Shown here piece after piece: positions 1 through 9,046 of a stretch of 64,000 nucleotides of DNA. The DNA comes from Echinicola soli (GTDB lineage Bacteria; Bacteroidota; Bacteroidia; Cytophagales; Cyclobacteriaceae), in the NCBI RefSeq assembly GCF_006575665.1, contig NZ_CP041253.1, positions 3,633,001 to 3,697,000 of the forward strand. The letters are read 5' to 3'. Both the position numbers and the translations under genes were made by a program. Under the pieces are notes generated by a model, which was given only the letters and a program-made list of their open reading frames with translations, was not told the DNA's origin and made no database searches. The first letter of the stretch is position 1. Every line of letters begins with the position of its first letter.

Positions 1-2
1 AA

Positions 3-926
3 ATCAGGAAGCTGGTACGTTATTTGGATATCTGTGATGGAAATATGGAAGAAGGATCCATGCGGTGTGATGCCAATATCTCCATCCGGTTGAAAGGGGA
101 GACCGAATTGGGTAAGAAGGTGGAAGTGAAAAACATGAACTCCTTCCGAAATGTCGCCAGGGCCATTGAGCATGAGTTTGATCGTCAGATTGACATGATG
201 GAAAAAGGGGAGACGATCATCAGCGAAACGAGAACCTTTGATGCCACCACTGGACTTACAGCAGGTATGCGGACCAAGGAGGACCTCAATGACTACAGGT
301 ATTTTCCAGAGCCGGACCTTAGTCCTGTGGTGATTTCAGAAGATTGGCTGGAAAGCATCAAGGCGTCCATGCCTTCATTGCCTCGTGAACTGCATGAACG
401 ATTCGTGACGGTTTTTGGTCTACCGGAGTATGATGCCAATGTGTTGACCGACAGCAAGGAAATCGCTTTGTATTTTGAAGAACTATGTAGTGAAACCAAT
501 AACTACAAAGCTGCATCCAACTGGATGATGGGGCCTGTGAAATCTTATTTGAATGAGCTGACCCTTCATATTGAGGATTTTCCTGTCCGGCCAAAACAAT
601 TGGCCAGTTTGATAGCGTTAATTGATGAAGGAAAAGTGAATTTCTCTGTGGCTTCCCAGAAGGTATATCCTGAGATGATCAAGAACCCTTCGCAGACACC
701 ACTGGAGATCGCGCAGAAGCTCAATCTGATCCAGGAAAGCGATGAAGGTTCGCTAAAGCCAATCGTAGAAAGCGTGCTGGCTGAAAACGAAGCAAAGGTA
801 GCAGAATATAAGTCCGGTAAGAAAGGACTACTCGGGATGTTTATGGGACAAGTAATGAAAAAGTCCAAAGGAAAGGCCGACCCTAAAGTGGCCAATAAAA
901 TTTTAACAGAACTCTTAGAAAACTAA
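3..926 (+). CDS. gatB: Aspartyl/glutamyl-tRNA(Asn/Gln) amidotransferase subunit B, 3' part
   Basis: C-terminal two thirds of GatB, the subunit of the GatCAB amidotransferase that binds the mischarged Glu-tRNA(Gln) or Asp-tRNA(Asn) and activates it for transamidation in the cytoplasm. The reading frame is open from base 3 and the start lies outside the window. The visible start matches the GatB catalytic core around VRYLDICDGNMEEGSMRCDA, continues with KVEVKNMNSFRNV and YRYFPEPDL, and ends in the helical YqeY-like tail domain (roughly the last 150 residues, with KGLLGMFMGQVMKKSKGKADP) that contacts the tRNA. The next gene begins 5 bp after the stop, so the two may be co-transcribed. Identification is firm; only completeness is unknown. 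Confidence 0.95.
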   Translation: MRKLVRYLDICDGNMEEGSMRCDANISIRLKGETELGKKVEVKNMNSFRNVARAIEHEFDRQIDMMEKGETIISETRTFDATTGLTAGMRTKEDLNDYRYFPEPDLSPVVISEDWLESIKASMPSLPRELHERFVTVFGLPEYDANVLTDSKEIALYFEELCSETNNYKAASNWMMGPVKSYLNELTLHIEDFPVRPKQLASLIALIDEGKVNFSVASQKVYPEMIKNPSQTPLEIAQKLNLIQESDEGSLKPIVESVLAENEAKVAEYKSGKKGLLGMFMGQVMKKSKGKADPKVANKILTELLEN

Positions 927-930
927 TTTC

Positions 931-2049
931 ATGACTAAGTTTAATTATATGTTTTTGCTTGCTGCCTTATTAATGGTGGCAGCCTGTTCCAATGAAGTGA
1001 AAGAAGAGGCTTTCGATGGTGAAGTAGTTATCAGTGGGAAGTTGGAAAACACTCCGGAGGGCGTATTGATTCTTTCCAGATATACCGATAACAGCGTCGA
1101 GCCCATCGATACGCTGACCTTAAAAGATAATGGCAAATTTGAATATAATCTCAGCCTGGAAGGGCCGACATTTTATGAGCTTGATCTTTATGGTGTAAAG
1201 CAGATTAGACTGGCACTTTTCAATGAAGACGTGGCGGTAAATTATGATTTTGATAATGAAGAAAGCCTTGCTGTATCCGGTTCATTTGACACCGAACAGG
1301 TAGGGAAAGTGGATCAATTGGCGGATGATTATCAAGAGCAGATCAACCAATTAAACAATGATTATTACGAAGCACTTTCTGCAAAAGACGAAGCGGCCGT
1401 AAAAAGCATTCAGGAAAAAGCACTGACATTGGAATCTGATCATTCGACCAAAGTTAAAAATACCATAGATGGCATGAAGGGAAGTTTCGCGGCATTGGCA
1501 GCAGTGGGAATGCTTAATCCCCGAAACGATTTCTCTTATATCGATAGCCTGGTGGTGGAGCTGGACAAGAAATATCCTGAAACCAAAATGATTGTGGCAC
1601 TCAAGCAGCAACTTGATGAAATGCGGGCACTGAGCATCGGTCAGCCGGCTCCCGAGATAGCACTCCCTAATCCAGAAGGAGAGGAAGTGAAGCTTTCCGA
1701 TTTTAAAGGAAAATATGTGTTGATAGACTTTTGGGCTGCTTGGTGTAAGCCTTGTAGGGAAGAAAACCCCAATGTGGTCAGATTGTACAATGAATACAAC
1801 GAGAAAGGATTTGAAGTATTCGGAGTGTCTTTGGATAGGAGTAGAGATGCATGGTTAAAGGCCATAGAAGAGGATAACTTAACCTGGACGCACGTTTCCG
1901 ATTTAAAATACTTTAATTCTGAAGCTGCAGCTACTTATAAAATAAATGCTATTCCTGCGACATACATGGTTGATCCTGAGGGTAAAATCATAGCAAAGGA
2001 CCTGAGAGGGCCAGCTTTGGAAAATAAATTAAAAGAAATTTTCGAATAA
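931..2049 (+). CDS. TlpA-family thioredoxin-like lipoprotein with N-terminal DUF4369-type domain
   Basis: Predicted periplasm-facing thiol-disulfide oxidoreductase. A lipoprotein signal peptide ends at LLMVAACSNE (Cys about residue 19). Residues 25-120 look like the beta-rich DUF4369 domain common in Bacteroidota TlpA proteins, followed by a helical linker, then a thioredoxin fold from about residue 235 (IGQPAPEIALPNPEGEEVKL). The redox motif WCKPC has Cys272 and Cys275, and the cis-Pro loop INAIPATYMVD is present. Length (372 aa) is usual for the family. The likely role is reduction of disulfides in exported proteins or cytochrome maturation; the true partner is not visible. It sits 5 bp downstream of gatB but is functionally unrelated to it. 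Confidence 0.9.
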   Translation: MTKFNYMFLLAALLMVAACSNEVKEEAFDGEVVISGKLENTPEGVLILSRYTDNSVEPIDTLTLKDNGKFEYNLSLEGPTFYELDLYGVKQIRLALFNEDVAVNYDFDNEESLAVSGSFDTEQVGKVDQLADDYQEQINQLNNDYYEALSAKDEAAVKSIQEKALTLESDHSTKVKNTIDGMKGSFAALAAVGMLNPRNDFSYIDSLVVELDKKYPETKMIVALKQQLDEMRALSIGQPAPEIALPNPEGEEVKLSDFKGKYVLIDFWAAWCKPCREENPNVVRLYNEYNEKGFEVFGVSLDRSRDAWLKAIEEDNLTWTHVSDLKYFNSEAAATYKINAIPATYMVDPEGKIIAKDLRGPALENKLKEIFE

Positions 2050-2123
2050 TGGAATGCTTTTTGTTCAATAGCATTAGCCGGAATTTTAAATAACCATCGT
2101 ATTTAATTATTAATCTATCTAAC

Positions 2124-2591
2124 ATGAAAAAAAGTAGTTTTAAATCACCACTAAGCAGGTTAGTCACCCTAGTTCTTTTTGGGTTGTTAGCCATGGGTGC
2201 TTGTAAGAGTAAGAAGAAAGTAGTAGAAGCTGCTCCAGAACCGGCACCAGTAGAAGAGCAGGCACCTGCTCCTGCTCCCGATCCAGAACCCACTGCAGAA
2301 GAAGTAGCTGTAGGTAAGTTGGAGGGATATTTCTCTACAATCGCATCCGCCAGCAGTGTACAAAGTGCCAATAGCTCTATTCAGGAAGCTTTGAGTATGT
2401 TTTCGAATCAAAATACACCCGTTTTGATCGTTATTCATGAGGAAAATGGTATCAAGGATTATGATGAGCCCACGAACATCGCCAAATACCTCAATTACCT
2501 TAAGGATACCAAGAAGAACCTAAACTTCATCAGTGATGTGAGATTGGATGGTAGCGGAAAAATCACTGAACTGGAACTTCGTCGTAGATAA
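2124..2591 (+). CDS. Small Pro/Ala-rich lipoprotein of unknown function
   Basis: 155 aa. The N-terminus has a signal peptide ending at LLAMGACKSKKK, a plausible lipobox with Cys about residue 29. A low-complexity linker of Ala, Pro and Glu (about residues 36-58, with EQAPAPAPDPEPTAEE) then leads to a compact C-terminal domain of about 95 residues (KLEGYFSTIASASSVQSANS to the end) with a central strand PVLIVIHEE. I do not recognise the family. It is the first gene of a same-strand run of four exported proteins that ends with the leucine-rich-repeat protein, so a shared envelope role is plausible but unproven. Confidence 0.7.
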   Translation: MKKSSFKSPLSRLVTLVLFGLLAMGACKSKKKVVEAAPEPAPVEEQAPAPAPDPEPTAEEVAVGKLEGYFSTIASASSVQSANSSIQEALSMFSNQNTPVLIVIHEENGIKDYDEPTNIAKYLNYLKDTKKNLNFISDVRLDGSGKITELELRRR

Positions 2592-2617
2592 AATAAGGAA
2601 CACTGAAAAAAATAACC

Positions 2618-3196
2618 ATGAAAAAACATATTCAAGCATTCATTCTACTGTTTTTTGCGACTGGCCTCATCGCGGCGGCGCAATCTGATAACATCAGCCC
2701 TCAAAGGAAGCAGGCCATTGATTCATTGGCACTGGAAAAGGTAAAAGACCTTAGTAAGTATATCAGCATCATCGGGAGTAAGGATACCCAATTTTCTGAA
2801 GCAAACAGGGTAATGGACCGTGCTGAGGAACTCTTTTCACCAGGGTCTGAGATGGGCGTTTCTTCTTTGAGCTCTCAAGATGTAGCATATTATCCTGTAA
2901 GAAGGTATTTTGAGCGTCTGATGGCCCTTAACTATGATAATGTGACCATTAGCTGGTACGATATCCATTATATCTCTGATCTGGAAAGACAGCCTGACGG
3001 AAGATATGTAGGTGTTGTGACGATTTATCAGCGATTTGAGGGTACATCTGTAGAAACAGGCCTAAACTATAAAGACACCACCAAGAAAGACATCACTATT
3101 TATGTAGAGAAAAAACAAACTCAGGTAGCCGGAAGAACTATCGAGTTTTGGGATGTGATGCTAGGTGATATTAGAGTGACTGAAACTTCCGCATGA
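2618..3196 (+). CDS. Exported protein of unknown function
   Basis: 192 aa with a cleavable signal peptide (hydrophobic FILLFFATGLIAAAQ). The mature part starts with a helix (LALEKVKDLSKYISIIGSKD) and then has alternating beta strands including TISWYDIHYISDLE and GVVTIYQRFEG. The helix and following region resemble in pattern the N-terminal 160 residues of the leucine-rich-repeat protein two genes downstream (VKDFSQKVEDQIQFLEYFL), so the two may share a fold. The stop overlaps the next start (ATGA, 3193-3196), which indicates translational coupling. No known function. Confidence 0.7.
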   Translation: MKKHIQAFILLFFATGLIAAAQSDNISPQRKQAIDSLALEKVKDLSKYISIIGSKDTQFSEANRVMDRAEELFSPGSEMGVSSLSSQDVAYYPVRRYFERLMALNYDNVTISWYDIHYISDLERQPDGRYVGVVTIYQRFEGTSVETGLNYKDTTKKDITIYVEKKQTQVAGRTIEFWDVMLGDIRVTETSA

Positions 3197-4035
3197 AGAA
3201 ATTAAGCTTATTAGCAATTATCATAATTTCATCCATACAATTTGTCTCGGGGCAGGGCTTAGGCGGCCCCGGGCAAATTAAGGATGACGGCAGATTCGCT
3301 GCCTCTACCAAACAACTAAACCAATTCTTTCGAAGATTTAATGCTGAAGAAAGCGAGGATGGACTGACACGGTACCACAATGGTGATGAGATGTACCATA
3401 ATCGTGAGCTCCGAATAAAATACGTCAATTTACTTTTTGATAATGAGACTTCTAATATCACCAAGAGCCTCAAGCAAGAATTTATAGATCATGTTACTGC
3501 TGAAAATTACCCGCAATACCTGAGCTTCCACAGGGAAAACTGGTTTGCCGAAGTGTCGTCAGTGTTTACCTTCAAAGGTAAAAGAACCAATGTGACATTG
3601 TTTATGGAAATTCAGCAGGAAGGACTTGGGTTTGAGTGGGTCATAAAGGAAGTGGCTTTTGATGGATTCAAACCTTATTTCGATAAAAAAGAGGGCAAGG
3701 AAAAACCGTTCCTGCATCCGTTGAGTCATGAGCTGGGCTTTATGAACCTTAGAAAAGCCCTTCAGGATAATGATACCCCTGAATCATATACTTCCGATGG
3801 TTATAAACCCGACTATCTAACACTTTTTCTTTACGAGATCAAAAGTGGCAATATGAAATTTGAAACGGTAAATGGAGTTAAATTTCATTTTTTCCAGATT
3901 GGAGACTGGTATTTTGAAGTTTCTCAGTTTAACCGTCCCGGTTTCAATACCGGCTGGCTTATTAGTAACCTTACTAAAGTGGCCGATGCAGAAGAAAAGG
4001 AGGCTATTTTAAATTATATCTATGATCAGAAGTAG
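3193..4035 (+). CDS. Exported protein of unknown function
   Basis: 280 aa. The signal peptide is LSLLAIIIISSIQFVSGQ, cleaved at about residue 20. The mature chain has a helical first part (FAASTKQLNQFFRRFNAEES) and several aromatic beta strands (WFAEVSSVFTFKGKRTNVTL, FHFFQIGDWYFEVSQFNRPG), which suggests a soluble periplasmic or surface domain. It overlaps the preceding stop by 4 bp and the following start by 14 bp, so the three genes are almost certainly one operon. I cannot assign a family; a structural accessory for the leucine-rich-repeat protein is only a guess from context. Confidence 0.7.
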   Translation: MKKLSLLAIIIISSIQFVSGQGLGGPGQIKDDGRFAASTKQLNQFFRRFNAEESEDGLTRYHNGDEMYHNRELRIKYVNLLFDNETSNITKSLKQEFIDHVTAENYPQYLSFHRENWFAEVSSVFTFKGKRTNVTLFMEIQQEGLGFEWVIKEVAFDGFKPYFDKKEGKEKPFLHPLSHELGFMNLRKALQDNDTPESYTSDGYKPDYLTLFLYEIKSGNMKFETVNGVKFHFFQIGDWYFEVSQFNRPGFNTGWLISNLTKVADAEEKEAILNYIYDQK

Positions 4036-6469
4036 GCTATATATCGTCTTATTGGGATTGGTCCTTGTGCCCGGAATGGTATTTTCCCAGGATTTGGGAG
4101 ATTATTCGAAACAGGAAGTAAAAGATTTTTCCCAGAAAGTAGAGGATCAGATACAATTTCTTGAGTATTTCCTCAATACTGTAGGAAACGCCGAGACATC
4201 GGCGAGGGACAAGGATGTGATCATTACCGAAAGTTACAAGAAAATTTTCCGTGATGATAAGGTACAAGTAGAAGATGATCTCCTGCTGGACCGTCAGGTG
4301 ATCACTAATAAGGATGTGCCCGCTTACTTGAAAGATGTAGAGTTTTTCTTTAAAGATGCCAGTTTTAAGTTTAAAGTAAGGGATGTTAAGCCCTTTCTCA
4401 GGGATAATGACGAGCTGTCCTTTTTGGTTTCCATGGATAGGACGCTCAAAGCGACCGGTTTGGATGATGAAGCTATTGAGAATACCAAGCCTCGTTTTGT
4501 TGAAGTGAATTTGGATCCACAATCCAATGAATTGAAAATTGCCAGTATCTATACCACTAAGCTGAGCCGTGATGAAGAATTGACCGAATGGTGGCGTAAC
4601 CTTTCATTGGAGTGGGAAACGTATTTTAGAGAGCATTTTGGGCTGATCGAAGATTCTATCACTGTGGATCACCTTAACCGGATAAGTGCCATTGACAGTT
4701 TGGATCTGTCCGGTAATAAGCTTATCCAAGACCTGAATCCTTTGGAATCCCTAAGGGATCTTAAATATATCGATATCAGTAATACGATGATCAGGGAACT
4801 GGGCCCTATCAGTAACGTAACCTATTTGGCTTATTTAGATGTTTCCAATACACCTACATCTGATATTCAGTTTGTGAAATATTCCGATAATTTGCAGTAC
4901 CTGAACATTTCCAGTACACTGATCGAGAATATTGACGACCTCACTTCCTTGACCAATCTTAAGGTGCTGATCGCCGAGAATACTCCTTTGATGAGCTTTG
5001 CGGGCCTAAGTTCATTTACCGGATTGGAGGAGCTTAATCTGGAAAAAAGTGGCCTCAATAATGTGGAAAATATCCATCAGCTGACCAACTTGAAGCGATT
5101 GAATATCAGCGGAAACTATTTGATCAACTTTGAATTTCTGGCAGACCTTAAAAACCTCGAAGAGATCAACCTGTCCAAGACCAATATAGGGAGTTTGGAT
5201 CCGTTGAAAGATCTTGAGCATCTGGCAGTGGTAAAGATCAATGAAACTTCCGTGAACAACCTTGGGCCACTGGCCCAAAAAGAGAGTCTTGCAACCGTAT
5301 ATGCGGACAGGACCGAAATAGCGGAGGAACAGGCCAATGCCTTTGCGGTAAGCAACAGAAAGGTGTTATTGATCCATAATGTAGAGAATTTACAATCTTG
5401 GTGGACGACATTGCCCGAAGGGTGGGAAGTGGTCCTCAGAAAGTATATTCCAGGCAATAGTGGCAGGATGCCATCAGTGGAAGAAATCAGTAGGATTGTA
5501 GGGGTGGACTCCCTGGATCTATCCGGCAGTGAAATTATTAATCTGCGCCCTGTCATCAAGTTTAAAAAACTCATTTCCCTGAAGTTTGATGATACCAAAA
5601 TCCATGAGTTGAGCCCTGTCAGGGAGCTTCAAACCCTAAAACAGCTTTCAGCCAACTATGCGCCTATTGCAAATGTGGAGGATATTGGCAAAATAGAGGG
5701 CTTAGAAAGGTTATCCTTAAAGGAAACACTGGTTTCCAGTGTAGAGCCGTTGCAGAAGCTTCGTAGTCTAGAATATCTTGATGTGGATGGCACTGAGGTG
5801 CCCAAGTGGGAGGTGCAGGCCCTGCTTCAAGTCGTTCCTGATGCCAATATCATTTTCAGATCAGACGAGCTTAAAGGCTGGTGGAACAGCTTGGATGGTG
5901 TTTGGAAAACGCTCTTTGTGGAAGAATTTAATATTTCTACAGAACCAAATTCCCGTGAATTGCACAAACTTACTTCTAGCAGGGAATTGAAAATCCAGCG
6001 AAAAAGCATTCAGAATTTGAGGCCTTTGGTGGATTTTATCAACCTGCATACTTTACAAATCCATGATGTGCCGTTAAATGACATTGCTGATCTGGCGAGT
6101 TTCGAACTGATTAAAAATCTAAGTATAACCCAAGCGCCGATTACCACGGTGGAGCCCTTGGCACGATTACAGACGCTAGAGCACCTTAACCTGTCCAATA
6201 CCGGTGTGGAAGACCTTCGTCCGCTGGAGGGATTGACGAATTTGAAAACATTGATTTTGTCGGGAACCAGCGTAAGGAGATTAAGAGGGCTGGATACGTT
6301 GCATAAGCTAGAGGAACTGGATATAGCCAGTACTGATGTTCGTAGCATCAGGGATATTGAAGACCTTCATGGACTGAAAAAGCTAAGCTGCTTTAACACC
6401 CGAATCAACAGCAGGCAGATCGATAGATTTAAAGAGTCCAACCCTGAGTGTGAAGTAAGGTATTATTAG
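4022..6469 (+). CDS. Exported leucine-rich-repeat protein with three Trp-capped LRR blocks
   Basis: 815 aa, with signal peptide LYIVLLGLVLVPGMVFSQ. Residues about 25-180 form a non-repeat N-terminal domain similar in pattern to the 192-aa protein upstream. The rest is leucine-rich repeats of 21-22 residues of the SDS22/internalin type (for example LKYIDISNTMIRELGPISNV). Three times the LRR run is opened by a Trp-rich cap: EWWRNLSLEW near residue 188, SWWTTLPEGW near 458 and GWWNSLDGVW near 618, giving blocks of about 270, 160 and 197 residues. LRR proteins of this type bind other proteins, so a surface or periplasmic binding role is likely. It is the last gene of the 2124-6469 run and is followed by a terminator. 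Confidence 0.85.
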   Translation: MIRSRLYIVLLGLVLVPGMVFSQDLGDYSKQEVKDFSQKVEDQIQFLEYFLNTVGNAETSARDKDVIITESYKKIFRDDKVQVEDDLLLDRQVITNKDVPAYLKDVEFFFKDASFKFKVRDVKPFLRDNDELSFLVSMDRTLKATGLDDEAIENTKPRFVEVNLDPQSNELKIASIYTTKLSRDEELTEWWRNLSLEWETYFREHFGLIEDSITVDHLNRISAIDSLDLSGNKLIQDLNPLESLRDLKYIDISNTMIRELGPISNVTYLAYLDVSNTPTSDIQFVKYSDNLQYLNISSTLIENIDDLTSLTNLKVLIAENTPLMSFAGLSSFTGLEELNLEKSGLNNVENIHQLTNLKRLNISGNYLINFEFLADLKNLEEINLSKTNIGSLDPLKDLEHLAVVKINETSVNNLGPLAQKESLATVYADRTEIAEEQANAFAVSNRKVLLIHNVENLQSWWTTLPEGWEVVLRKYIPGNSGRMPSVEEISRIVGVDSLDLSGSEIINLRPVIKFKKLISLKFDDTKIHELSPVRELQTLKQLSANYAPIANVEDIGKIEGLERLSLKETLVSSVEPLQKLRSLEYLDVDGTEVPKWEVQALLQVVPDANIIFRSDELKGWWNSLDGVWKTLFVEEFNISTEPNSRELHKLTSSRELKIQRKSIQNLRPLVDFINLHTLQIHDVPLNDIADLASFELIKNLSITQAPITTVEPLARLQTLEHLNLSNTGVEDLRPLEGLTNLKTLILSGTSVRRLRGLDTLHKLEELDIASTDVRSIRDIEDLHGLKKLSCFNTRINSRQIDRFKESNPECEVRYY

Positions 6470-6501
6470 GAGAAAGAAATTAATATGGTATTATTAAAAG
6501 G

Positions 6502-6532
6502 CCGTGGCAGGATAGACTGTCACGGTTTTTTT
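6502..6532 (+). terminator. Rho-independent terminator after the LRR operon
   Basis: A 9-bp stem (CCGTGGCAG with CTGTCACGG, one G-T pair) around a 6-nt loop is followed by seven T residues. It lies 33 bp after the LRR stop codon, in the right orientation to end the 2124-6469 transcript. Confidence 0.85.
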
Positions 6533-7165
6533 ATTAATCCAATATAAGGATTTATACGAGTTTTATTCTTTTCCAGTGACCATAAGCAATTGGTCTCAGG
6601 GATAGATTTTAATCTTACAGACCAGTGAAACCGCTTTTAGATGAGCGACTGCGTATTCCACTAGCTATGCCATTCTAACAATGCCTTTGTCCCCGATACC
6701 ATGGGCAGGCTATTCCGATCCCGATACATCGGGAAGGAATCTCTTAACCTCAGTTCGATTATAAAACCGTCACCGCGAGCCTGTCTACAGCCAAAGGCAG
6801 GCTTGTCTGGTGCCAAACAGAGCTTAGAGGAAGATTTGAGGGGAGGAAGCCGCGGCAGCTCGCAACGTAGGAAAAACCGTCATCGCGAACGGAGTGAAGC
6901 GATCCCGTATCTGAAAACGAGATTGCCGCGTCGCAAGCTCCTCGCAATGACGTTTTTGATGCTAATTATGAGTCGAACTCAGGTTCTTATTAAAAATTGA
7001 GATCCCTCCTCAAGTCGGGATGACAACGAATTAGAAATTGTGATTTATATAACATTTTTTTTAAACGCGATTGCCCTGTCTTACAGACCCAATTGTCTAA
7101 TAAAGAGAGTGTTTAATCAAAAAAATGGAAAACGTTCTTGCCCGCAGCTGCATTGGGGCAATAAA
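6533..7165. other. Intergenic region without a gene, filled with short repeats
   Basis: No convincing gene. The stretch holds decayed copies of interspersed repeats. One starts near 6770 (ACCGTCACCGCGAGCC), the best-preserved is at 6876-6955, and the end near 6999-7024 has the GAGATCCCTCCTCAAGTCGG type of tail. An apparent 99-codon frame across it comes from the repeat and has no coding character. Confidence 0.7.
6876..6955. repeat. Interspersed palindromic repeat (CGTCATYGCGA type)
   Basis: Imperfect inverted repeat: the left arm CGTCATCGCGAACGGAGTGA is mirrored by the right arm whose complement reads CGTCATTGCGAGGAGCTTGC. Repeats beginning with this sequence are widespread between genes in many bacterial genomes. 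It is probably a REP/MITE-like non-coding element; a mobilising enzyme is not seen here. Confidence 0.7.
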
Positions 7166-7199
7166 CAAACCGGAATAGCCATTGGGCTTTTCCGGTTTG
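7166..7199 (-). terminator. Hairpin downstream of the FGE-like gene
   Basis: Arms CAAACCGGAA (7166-7175) and TTCCGGTTTG (7190-7199), plus inner AGCC/GGCT, form a strong stem 20 bp after the stop of the minus-strand gene at 7220. The U-rich tail on the minus strand is weak, so termination is likely but not certain. Confidence 0.6.
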
Positions 7200-7219
7200 G
7201 CTTATAGTTGTTTGATGGT

Positions 7220-8338
7220 TTACTTCATTCCAAGTGTTTCGGCAGGAGCATCCTGCACACATCTAAAGCCTACATTGGAGGAGCCACTGTCATAGGCATG
7301 TCCTTGACGGGCACTGGGTCGGTAGTTGATGCAGTAGTTGTCAGAGCATAGGTAAGAGCCGCCTTTGATCACCCTTTCTTTGGCATAAGGGTTGGTAGGG
7401 TTGTAGCATTGGTTCATATTGGCGTCCAGTTTAGGAGCATTTCCAGTAAGTCGCTGGAATTTGATGGCGTCAAACCAGTCATCAGTCAGCTCCCATACAT
7501 TACCAATGATGTCATAAAGCCCGTATGAGTTGGAAGGGTAGTTCTTTACGGGGGCTGTTCCCATAAAGCCATCTTTGCCTTGGTTTCCATTGGGGAATCG
7601 TCCCTGAAAGGTATTTGCCATAAACTTCCCTTGTGGTCTTAGCTCATCACCCCAGGAATATCTTTTTGCTTTCAAACCACCTCTAGCTGCAAATTCCCAT
7701 TCTGCTTCAGTGGGTAATCTTTTACCAGCCCATTCTGCATAAGCAAGAGCATCATCATAGGCGATATGAACAACGGGGTGATTCATTCTTCCCGTGAGAT
7801 CAGAGCCTGGACCTTCAGGATGCTTCCAGCTGGCACCAGGGGTCCACTTCCACCAATTGGAGATGTCTCTCGTATCCACTGGTTGGTCAGGTGCTACGAA
7901 GACCAACGATCCCGCTTGGAGCAGTGAATCATCCGGTTTAGGTGTGTCAGGGGGAAGTTGCTTTTTCATTTCTTCCCATTCGGGTTTTTTTTCTGCAACG
8001 GTCACATAGCCTGTTTCATCAACGAACTGTTTAAATTCAGCATTGGTCACCTCCGTTTCATCCATATAGAATCCGTCCACATGGCGTTTGACAGCAGGTC
8101 TTTCCACTGGATAGGCCTCCTCTTCATCCGTCCCCATCATGAAGTCTCCCCCGGGAATCCATACCATGCCTTTTTGTTTAGCTTGTTTTTGATTAGAGAC
8201 TTGTTGAGTTGGTTTAGATTTTTTGTCAGAAGAGACTTCTTCTGTGCTTTTTCCTTCACTACAAGCCCAAAGCAATCCTGCTGTTGCAGCTAGAAGTAAG
8301 GTGCTGCTAAAGGGCTTTCGATAGATAGGTATATTCAT
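7220..8338 (-). CDS. Formylglycine-generating enzyme (SUMF1/FGE family) lipoprotein
   Basis: 372 aa. An N-terminal lipoprotein signal ends at LLWACSEG; after a Ser/Lys/Gln linker the FGE-sulfatase fold covers about residues 55-365 (MVWIPGGDFMMGTDEEE, ETEVTNAEF, RLPTEAEWEFAARGG, GNVWELTDDW). The C-terminal motif GGSYLCSDNYC keeps two cysteines five residues apart (about Cys331 and Cys336), in the arrangement of the copper-binding pair of aerobic FGE, which oxidises a sulfatase Cys to formylglycine. Many bacterial SUMF1-domain proteins (for example gliding or ergothioneine-type relatives) lack this pair. No sulfatase is encoded in the window, so its substrates must be elsewhere. The gene stands alone, with its own terminator. 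Confidence 0.85.
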   Translation of the reverse strand: MNIPIYRKPFSSTLLLAATAGLLWACSEGKSTEEVSSDKKSKPTQQVSNQKQAKQKGMVWIPGGDFMMGTDEEEAYPVERPAVKRHVDGFYMDETEVTNAEFKQFVDETGYVTVAEKKPEWEEMKKQLPPDTPKPDDSLLQAGSLVFVAPDQPVDTRDISNWWKWTPGASWKHPEGPGSDLTGRMNHPVVHIAYDDALAYAEWAGKRLPTEAEWEFAARGGLKAKRYSWGDELRPQGKFMANTFQGRFPNGNQGKDGFMGTAPVKNYPSNSYGLYDIIGNVWELTDDWFDAIKFQRLTGNAPKLDANMNQCYNPTNPYAKERVIKGGSYLCSDNYCINYRPSARQGHAYDSGSSNVGFRCVQDAPAETLGMK

Positions 8339-8572
8339 AACAGTAAATATTATCGCTGTGTAGCTAGTTTAGGTTTCATGGACAAGTTATGTGCTTGATT
8401 TTTAAATGAAAAGCATATTGTGTAAAGATTGCACCAAAATAGGCAATAATTTGTGCTTTGATGGCCTCTTGGCCTTATGAATAGGCTAAATGTCGATAAA
8501 AATCATCGAGTGATGATATAAAGGGTGAGTTTGATAAAAGTCTGGAGAAATAGTTTAAGAAAAGGGGACAGT

Positions 8573-9031
8573 TCAGGAATTTTTAATTCTTCCCTCATAT
8601 AGGTCAATAAAATCCTGTACACTTATCTTCTTTACCAATTCACCAATAAGCTCAAAAGGGATAAAATCCGGCTTTTTGAACCTGATGCAGCTTTTCCCCA
8701 TGTCCAACTTGTAATTACTATGTTTAGGAAATTCCTCAATAAACCATCGCATGATCTGATCATCTGCATAGATTCCGCAGTGATATAGTGCTATGAAATT
8801 TTTCTGGTTGGCAATGGACATATAGGGTAGAGGAAGCTTTGGGTCGCAGTGATATCCGCTGGGGTAGATGGAGCGGGGTACGACATAGCCAATCATCCCA
8901 TAGCTCATGGTTTCCTCAAATCCATCGGGAAGATTAGTGGCAATGGTGGCTCTTAATTTTGTAAGTGCGGCCCTTCGATCTTCTGGGACTTTGGAGAGGT
9001 AGTCATCTGGGTTTTGGGCGATTGTTTTCAT
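8573..9031 (-). CDS. DUF1801 domain protein
   Basis: 152 aa, cytoplasmic, no signal peptide. The sequence MKTIAQNPDDYLSKVPEDRR, LRATIATNLPDGFEETMSYG and SYKLDMGKSCIRFKKPDF-like elements (here NYKLDMGKSCIRFKKPDFIP) fit the DUF1801/YdhG-YjbR superfamily, a small alpha-beta fold of unknown biochemical role. It ends 234 bp before the FGE-like gene and starts 15 bp downstream of the small membrane-protein gene, so it may be co-transcribed with that gene. Confidence 0.85.
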   Translation of the reverse strand: MKTIAQNPDDYLSKVPEDRRAALTKLRATIATNLPDGFEETMSYGMIGYVVPRSIYPSGYHCDPKLPLPYMSIANQKNFIALYHCGIYADDQIMRWFIEEFPKHSNYKLDMGKSCIRFKKPDFIPFELIGELVKKISVQDFIDLYEGRIKNS

Positions 9032-9046
9032 GGCTAGGCAAATCTG

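Noticed and set aside
6701..7000. 99-codon plus-strand open frame
   Set aside because: It runs through interspersed repeats and reads as repeat-derived sequence with many Arg/Ser; no coding signal.
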